Below are positions 59,693 through 64,000 of a stretch of 64,000 bases of DNA, piece after piece. The notes below the pieces were generated by a model. The model saw only the letters and a program-made list of their open reading frames with translations. It did not search any database and was not told the origin of the DNA. Origin of the DNA: Alkalicoccobacillus murimartini (GTDB lineage Bacteria > Bacillota > Bacilli > Bacillales > Bacillaceae_D). The stretch spans positions 124,001-188,000 of the forward strand of contig NZ_JAUSUA010000004.1 in assembly GCF_030813245.1 (NCBI RefSeq). Direction: 5' to 3'. Position 1 is the stretch's first letter. Every line of letters starts with the position of its first letter. The translations under genes and the position numbers were made by a program.

Positions 59693-59783
59693 GCTCCCAT
59701 CTCCCTTTATTCAACAACCAGTTACAAAATGTTTGTTAACATTTCTTACGTTATTGCGTAAATGTGTTTCGTTATTGAGACTT

Positions 59784-59812
59784 ATAATACGCCTCTTATA
59801 TGCAAGGGTCAA
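59784..59812 (-). promoter_or_regulatory. Sigma-A promoter of ilvE-ilvD
   Basis: Minus strand TTGACC (59807-59812) and TATTAT (59784-59789) are 17 bases apart, 92 bases before the ilvE start. The leader contains a dyad TTACG/CGTAA within ATTTACGCAATAACGTAAGAAAT. There is no T-box here. Confidence 0.8.
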
Positions 59813-59917
59813 CCACTTTAGCGAAAATAATTAGATAATTTAGATAGATTAGATATTATGTATGCGTTTACATACCACCCATTAAAAAGATTCAGCTATT
59901 TTCAAAATTTCTGTCAT

Positions 59918-59932
59918 ACTTTTCAGAAAAAG
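59918..59932. promoter_or_regulatory. CodY-box-like palindrome
   Basis: ACTTTTCAGAAAAAG matches the CodY consensus AATTTTCWGAAAATT at 12 of 15 positions. It lies between ilvE (minus) and the unknown plus-strand gene, 28 bases before the latter. CodY represses ilv-leu genes in Bacillus, but the site is far upstream of the ilvE promoter, so its target is open. Confidence 0.35.
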
Positions 59933-59959
59933 TGGGCATAGTACATGTAGGTGATGAAA

Positions 59960-60370
59960 ATGAAACGATTATTGACATTTTTTAAAAATGTTTCTTTGAT
60001 GAAACAACTTTCCATTGTTTTTAAGCCAGTGGGACCAAACCATTTAGTTCTAGTTACAGATAGTTGGAGGGAATGCTCTGACTCAATGGATAAAAAGCTG
60101 TGCGAAATTCTTCATCAGCGCAACTTCTATCCATCAGCTAATAAAGTGATTTATGGAATTCGAACCAATGTTGCTTTAATCCCTTACAAACTAGCTTTTG
60201 TCAAAGCTAGTTCACCCGCTAAGCAGGATCGGATTAAACGAGTGCTCCAAAAGAAAGGTTGGTCTGTTTACTTCTATACCTCTGAAATAGTGAACAACAG
60301 CGACCCTTCTTGGCTTCAAGTTGTTACAACACATCCTTTCAACACAAAAAACGCCTATTCGCAGTCATAA
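59960..60370 (+). CDS. Protein of unknown function (136 aa)
   Basis: A soluble basic protein from ATG 59960-59962, with AGGTG 6 bases upstream; ATG 59954 and GTG 59951 are in-frame alternatives. The sequence shows alternating strands and helices: PNHLVLVTDSWRECSDSMDK, NKVIYGIRTNVALIPYKLAF, QDRIKRVLQKKGWSVYFYTS. No membrane segment or known motif was recognised. It is a single plus-strand gene between ilvE and the tRNA genes, and its stop codon lies inside the terminator stem. Confidence 0.65.
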   Translation: MKRLLTFFKNVSLMKQLSIVFKPVGPNHLVLVTDSWRECSDSMDKKLCEILHQRNFYPSANKVIYGIRTNVALIPYKLAFVKASSPAKQDRIKRVLQKKGWSVYFYTSEIVNNSDPSWLQVVTTHPFNTKNAYSQS

Positions 60371-60388
60371 CTGCAAAAGGCGTTTTTT
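60346..60388. terminator. Bidirectional terminator between the unknown gene and the tRNAs
   Basis: AACGCC pairs with GGCGTT and GCAGT with ACTGC in one stem, with T tracts on both strands. It serves the plus-strand gene and the minus-strand tRNA unit. Confidence 0.88.
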
Positions 60389-60413
60389 GTATATAAAACA
60401 TATGTATGCGTGA

Positions 60414-60487
<74 letters not shown>

Positions 60488-60496
60488 AAATTAGAA

Positions 60497-60567
60497 AGCG
60501 GGTGATGAGAATCGAACTCACATCATCAGCTTGGAAGGCTGAGGTTTTACCACTAAACTACACCCGC
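60497..60567 (-). tRNA. tRNA-Gly (anticodon TCC)
   Basis: Minus strand: acceptor GCGGGTG pairs with CACCCGC, the D-arm reads GTTTAGTGGTAAAAC, the anticodon loop CTTCCAA carries TCC, and GTTCGATTC is the T-loop. CCA is not encoded. It is the first tRNA of a two-gene unit. Confidence 0.97.
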
Positions 60568-60615
60568 ATGGTTTACGTGCTTCAAAACAAATTTGTAATA
60601 TCAGCGACGAATATA

Positions 60616-60644
60616 AATATACCCCATTATTTAAAGAAAGTCAA
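60616..60644 (-). promoter_or_regulatory. Sigma-A promoter of the tRNA-Gly/tRNA-Arg unit
   Basis: Minus strand TTGACT (60639-60644) and TATATT (60616-60621) are 17 bases apart, about 50 bases before tRNA-Gly. Confidence 0.85.
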
Positions 60645-60709
60645 TATATTTTGCGTAATTCATTTTTTATGAAGAACATTCTTTTAGAGATGATTTTTAA
60701 ACTGACTGT

Positions 60710-60737
60710 GAAAAAAGAGACCTCAGTCGGTCTCTTC
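60710..60737 (-). terminator. Terminator after ysnB
   Basis: Minus strand AGAGACC and GGTCTCT form a 7-base stem with a 6-base loop, followed by six T residues. Confidence 0.9.
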
Positions 60738-60740
60738 CAC

Positions 60741-61259
60741 TTACTTGTTCTTGCGCGGAAACTCTCCGCCAAGCTCTGGCATTTCCTGACCATCAAACGT
60801 GTAGTACGTCACGTTGATTGCAGCTTCTGTTAGTTCACAGATACAGTACGTTTGATCTCTACTTCCAGAAGGAAGCCGAATACTTCCTGGATTAATGAAA
60901 ACAATGCCTTTCTCCTCAAAGCAGGTCGCTACATGGGTGTGTCCAAATGAAGCAACATCTGCTCCCACTTCTTCTGCTCGCCGTACCAAGGATTGTAAAT
61001 GACTTTTCACTTGGTAAAGGTGTCCGTGTGTGAAGTATAGTCGACCTAGATCTGTATCTTCTATCCATTCTTCGGGGAAATCTTGTCCCATATCACAGTT
61101 ACCTTGTACTGACGTGACTCCTGCAAGTGGGCCTTGATTAGGGACAAGCTCTGAATCTCCGCAGTGAAAAATCTTATCGACTTCGTTCCGCTTACTTGCG
61201 AGCACTTGCTCCAGTTCATCTGTCCAGCCGTGACTATCACTTATGATCAGAACTTTCAT
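60741..61259 (-). CDS. ysnB: YfcE/YsnB-type metallophosphoesterase
   Basis: A 172-residue calcineurin-like phosphoesterase. Metal motifs are in order: ISDSHGW, HCGDSE, VQGNCD, FTHGH and FGHTHVA. The in vivo substrate is not known; relatives cleave phosphodiesters. It follows rdgB by 12 bases and ends the gerM-rph-rdgB-ysnB group with a terminator. Confidence 0.95.
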   Translation of the reverse strand: MKVLIISDSHGWTDELEQVLASKRNEVDKIFHCGDSELVPNQGPLAGVTSVQGNCDMGQDFPEEWIEDTDLGRLYFTHGHLYQVKSHLQSLVRRAEEVGADVASFGHTHVATCFEEKGIVFINPGSIRLPSGSRDQTYCICELTEAAINVTYYTFDGQEMPELGGEFPRKNK

Positions 61260-61271
61260 TGCATTTCCTCC

Positions 61272-61871
61272 TTACATATCAAACAAGTATTTAAATTTCA
61301 GTAGTTCTTGAATAGCTTTCCCACGATGGCTACGCGCATTTTTCTCTTCTGAAGAAATCTCTGCGGCTGTTTTGCCTAATGCTGGTACAAAAAATACAGG
61401 ATCATACCCAAAGCCTTGATCGCCCGAAGGTTCTGTAGCTATCGTACCTTCAAATTGCCCTTTAAAGTAAATCGTTTCTTCTTTTGGTTGTGCAACAGCC
61501 ATCACGCAGACAAATCGTGCAGTCCGTTCAGTTTCTGGTACCCCTTCAAGTAAATGAAGAAGCTTCGTGATATTTGCTTGATCACTCTTTTCTTCTCCCG
61601 CAAATCTGGCTGAATAAATGCCAGGCTCCCCATTTAATGCATCTACCTCCAAACCAGAATCATCAGCAATGACTGTACGGTTTAACAAGGAAGCTAACGT
61701 TTCGGCCTTGATTGCTGCATTCTCATGAAAAGTAAGTCCATCCTCTGGAATATCCGGAATATGTGGATAATCTAATAGGGACTTTATGACTTTTCCATTC
61801 CCTTCAAGCAATTGCTTAAACTCATTTATTTTTCCTTTGTTTGTGGTAGCAATAATGATTTCATTCATCAT
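61272..61871 (-). CDS. rdgB: XTP/dITP diphosphatase (RdgB/HAM1 family)
   Basis: A 199-residue house-cleaning pyrophosphatase removing inosine and xanthosine triphosphates. [17 protein letters not shown] is at the N-terminus, [14 protein letters not shown] and [10 protein letters not shown]-like [10 protein letters not shown] follow, with [11 protein letters not shown] and ARSHRGKA. It overlaps rph by 4 bases. In B. subtilis this gene is ysnA. Confidence 0.97.
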   Translation of the reverse strand: MMNEIIIATTNKGKINEFKQLLEGNGKVIKSLLDYPHIPDIPEDGLTFHENAAIKAETLASLLNRTVIADDSGLEVDALNGEPGIYSARFAGEEKSDQANITKLLHLLEGVPETERTARFVCVMAVAQPKEETIYFKGQFEGTIATEPSGDQGFGYDPVFFVPALGKTAAEISSEEKNARSHRGKAIQELLKFKYLFDM

Positions 61872-62632
61872 GAAGATTGTCCTCCTTTTAAGCTAAGGAT
61901 TCGGTCACTTGTTTGTCCAAGCTTCTGTTTCTCAAGCAAAATGAGTTCCTTTATTCCTTTTTCAGCTACATCCAGCATAGTAGTCAATTCAGATCTAGTG
62001 AAAACCGCCTCTTCACCAGTCCCTTGAATCTCAACAAGTGCTCCACTTCCCGTCATGACAACATTCATATCAACGTCTGCTTTTGCATCTTCTTCATAAC
62101 ATAAATCAAGCAGGACCTGCTTAGAATCATCTATACCTACCGAAATTGCTGCGAGAAAATCCGTAACTGGCCACGCAGTAATTTTTTCATTTAATAAAGC
62201 TTTTTCAAAAGCTAAACACATCGCAGTGAATGCACCAGTAATAGCGGCGGTTCTGGTTCCACCATCCGCCTGAATCACGTCACAATCGATCCAAACTGTT
62301 TTTTCTCCGATGACGGATAAATCAACAACTGTGCGTAATGCTCGACCAATTAACCGTTGTATTTCCATTGTTCTTCCTGTGACCTTACCTTTAGAGGATT
62401 CACGTATCGTTCTTTGAGCAGTTGCTCTCGGTAGCATCGCATATTCAGCTGTAATCCAACCTTTGCCTTTTCCTCTTAGGAATGGAGGCACACGATCCTC
62501 AATCGTCGCATTACAAATTACTTTAGTGTCTCCAATTGAAATCAACACAGAACCTTCTGGATGCTTTGTAAAATGCAAATCCATCTCAGTATGTCGGTTT
62601 TCATCTACTTGTCGTCCATCAATTCTTATCAT
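61868..62632 (-). CDS. rph: Ribonuclease PH
   Basis: A 254-residue phosphorolytic exoribonuclease trimming tRNA 3' ends. The start is ATG 62630-62632 ([13 protein letters not shown]), with AAAGGATAGGA just upstream; the frame is open for 37 more codons across a terminator and is rejected. Conserved: [50 protein letters not shown]. It is coupled to rdgB. Confidence 0.97.
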   Translation of the reverse strand: MIRIDGRQVDENRHTEMDLHFTKHPEGSVLISIGDTKVICNATIEDRVPPFLRGKGKGWITAEYAMLPRATAQRTIRESSKGKVTGRTMEIQRLIGRALRTVVDLSVIGEKTVWIDCDVIQADGGTRTAAITGAFTAMCLAFEKALLNEKITAWPVTDFLAAISVGIDDSKQVLLDLCYEEDAKADVDMNVVMTGSGALVEIQGTGEEAVFTRSELTTMLDVAEKGIKELILLEKQKLGQTSDRILSLKGGQSS

Positions 62633-62662
62633 TCTAATCCTATCCTTTTCTTTTACCAAAAT

Positions 62663-62693
62663 GAAAAGAGAAGGGCTAACAGCTCCTTCTCTA
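62663..62693 (-). terminator. Terminator or attenuator between gerM and rph
   Basis: Minus strand GAGAAGG and CCTTCTC form a 7-base stem with a 9-base loop, followed by TTTTC. The T tract is short, so partial readthrough into rph is possible. Confidence 0.7.
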
Positions 62694-62749
62694 CCTTTAT
62701 CTATTATAAAGTCTCCCCATAAAAAGGCAATGTATAAACCCAAACATTT

Positions 62750-63838
62750 TTAAAGGGGATGGTCATTTACTTGCTTTGGTCTTGAAACAGCTTCAGCCGG
62801 CTCACCTTCTTGGTTCAAGACGGATGCTTCTCCATTCACCTCAATGGAAATTTTCTCAATCCCGTCTTGCTCCGTCAACGTAAGGGCAAGCATATTCAGG
62901 ACTTCTTGAGACACAGACATATTCTCTAAACTATCAAGAATGGTATTGTCAAAGTTTAACGTGAGGGTACCGTCCTTAGGAACTGGTGTGTCCAATAGTT
63001 TAACATCTGATTGCAAACTTGATAGAAGCTGTGTCCCCAAGGAAGGCCCATCTATTAATTCATTTACTGCCGCGGCTAGTATATTATCTCCCGCCTCCAC
63101 TCTTCTTGTGACCGGCACATAATAACTAGTCTCTCCCTGATGTCCAAGAAAATACAATAGAACTTCTTCGCTATTCACTAAATCAACAACCTGATTGGAT
63201 TCAAGATTAATTCCATCTGAACGACTTACTCCATCTCCAATCGGTGTTTTATGTTGTGGCATAACCTCTTGATCATATCCATTTATACGAATTTGAACTT
63301 TTTCTACTGACTCAAATTGTGTAAGCGTCCAAGTAATAGCCTGGAGGACCTGCTGTTCTTTGTTTCCATCATATAGCTCAAACTCTTTCGAAAAATCAGC
63401 AATGGCTGTTTTTTCATCTTCTTTTAGATTAACATCCACAACGGTCCCTGCCGGTAATACTGCTTGGAAGCCACTAGGAAGCAGCTCAGAGACAGGCCCA
63501 TCCTCCACTAAGTACTCAAGAGATTGCTTCAAGACACCTTCTTGTTTTGGAAGAGTGAGAGTCTGTGGCACAACCATACCGTTTGCATCAATTAAATATA
63601 ATTCACGCTCAACGGTCTCTGCAGTTTGTTCGGCTTTTTCAGCACCCTCCTCTTCACCCGCTTCTTCTCCTTCTTCCCCTGCTTCTGTTTCATCTAAATC
63701 TATCTCCCCTTCCTCCACATAATTAACTGGAGGCGCATCCAGGTTTGTCGCAGCATCCTTTGATCCAAAGGAACACCCTGTAGCAATTAGTGTAGCCAAA
63801 ATGATAAGTGGTGCTCCTGTTTTTACGTATTTACGCAT
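62750..63838 (-). CDS. gerM: GerM, sporulation and germination lipoprotein
   Basis: A 362-residue lipoprotein. The signal peptide ends in the lipobox LIATGC (Cys22). A strongly acidic linker at about 44-75 is followed by two GERMN domains: about 85-190 (ELYLIDANGMVVPQ, WTLTQFESVEKVQIRINGY) and about 220-345 (EVLLYFLGHQGETSYYVPVT, LALTLTEQDGIEKISIEVNG). GerM acts at the sporulation septum and in germination in B. subtilis. GGAGGG precedes the ATG. It is followed by rph as in B. subtilis. Confidence 0.96.
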   Translation of the reverse strand: MRKYVKTGAPLIILATLIATGCSFGSKDAATNLDAPPVNYVEEGEIDLDETEAGEEGEEAGEEEGAEKAEQTAETVERELYLIDANGMVVPQTLTLPKQEGVLKQSLEYLVEDGPVSELLPSGFQAVLPAGTVVDVNLKEDEKTAIADFSKEFELYDGNKEQQVLQAITWTLTQFESVEKVQIRINGYDQEVMPQHKTPIGDGVSRSDGINLESNQVVDLVNSEEVLLYFLGHQGETSYYVPVTRRVEAGDNILAAAVNELIDGPSLGTQLLSSLQSDVKLLDTPVPKDGTLTLNFDNTILDSLENMSVSQEVLNMLALTLTEQDGIEKISIEVNGEASVLNQEGEPAEAVSRPKQVNDHPL

Positions 63839-64000
63839 TCTGTTTCCCTCCTTTTACAGTTTGTACTTTCATGTATACGAGCCTTTGAGCGATTTAGACC
63901 TGCAACTTTAAGACAAACTCTTTTTTTCAAGGAAGACGTTCTGACGAAAAGGGACGATCCAACAGTAAAAGCGCATGAAATCAGAAAAAAGCAGTGAACA

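Noticed and set aside
59831-59915. Second CodY box at ATTTTCAAAATTT near 59898
   Set aside because: Its half-sites have the wrong spacing for AATTTTCWGAAAATT.
59693-59960. A T-box leader before ilvE
   Set aside because: The GGTGGTACC core is absent; only a promoter, a small dyad and a CodY-like box can be seen.
62633-62743. N-terminal extension of Rph by 37 residues
   Set aside because: It crosses the gerM terminator and is absent from the family; MIRIDGRQ with its own ribosome site is the normal start.

Overview
This window is chromosomal DNA of low-to-middle GC from an endospore-forming Bacillaceae species. The gene order closely follows the Bacillus subtilis block ysnB-ysnA-rph-gerM, ilv-leu, ysoA-tig-clpX-lonB-lonA-ysxC, hemAXCDBL, spoVID-ysxE-valS-folC-comC-spoIIB-maf-radC-mreBCD-minCD-spoIVFAB-rplU-prp-rpmA. 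Almost every gene lies on the minus strand, so the block is transcribed from the right end of the window to the left. An RNase E/G gene, absent from B. subtilis 168, sits beside rplU. That, together with the broken rpmA/spo0B-obg linkage, points to a lineage outside the B. subtilis group, perhaps an alkaliphile-type Bacillus (inference).

Layout, left to right. 1-5071 holds lineage-specific genes: a partial YjiH-type membrane protein, a chemotaxis receptor, a uracil-DNA glycosylase-family protein, a small unknown gene, an amidohydrolase and an AbrB-type regulator. 5390-9681 is rpmA-prp-rplU (with leader and promoter), rng, spoIVFB and spoIVFA. 9844-12742 interrupts the conserved order with an aldo/keto reductase, a structured repeat element, moaB, a divergent moaC and a DJ-1/PfpI protein. 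12933-18491 is minD, minC, mreD, mreC, mreB, radC and maf. 18661-27535 is an S9 peptidase, spoIIB, comC, folC and valS; valS has a T-box leader with a GTC specifier. 27954-31826 holds a small membrane-protein gene, a membrane protein, ysxE, an unknown partner gene and spoVID. 31965-38218 is the heme operon hemAXCDBL. 38473-47347 holds a small membrane-protein gene, a second copy of the repeat element, engB, lonA, lonB, clpX, a separate truncated duplicate of the ClpX zinc-binding domain, and tig. 47506-59692 is ysoA and the branched-chain amino-acid genes ilvE-ilvD-(T-box)-ilvB-ilvH-ilvC-leuA-leuB-leuC-leuD. 59960-63838 holds an unknown gene, tRNA-Gly and tRNA-Arg, ysnB, rdgB, rph and gerM.

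The functional themes are cell shape and division, sporulation and germination, protein quality control, heme synthesis and Val/Leu/Ile synthesis. The most unusual items are: (i) the stand-alone ClpX zinc-domain minigene upstream of clpX; (ii) two related structured repeat elements, both between convergent genes; (iii) a MoaC homologue that appears to lack two catalytic residues; (iv) a run of degenerate TTATC-type repeats downstream of the folC promoter region; and (v) a family-4-like uracil-DNA glycosylase without its iron-sulfur cysteines. Start codons were reassigned where a Shine-Dalgarno sequence clearly favoured another codon. All homology statements come from recognised motifs and remembered family features, not from searches.
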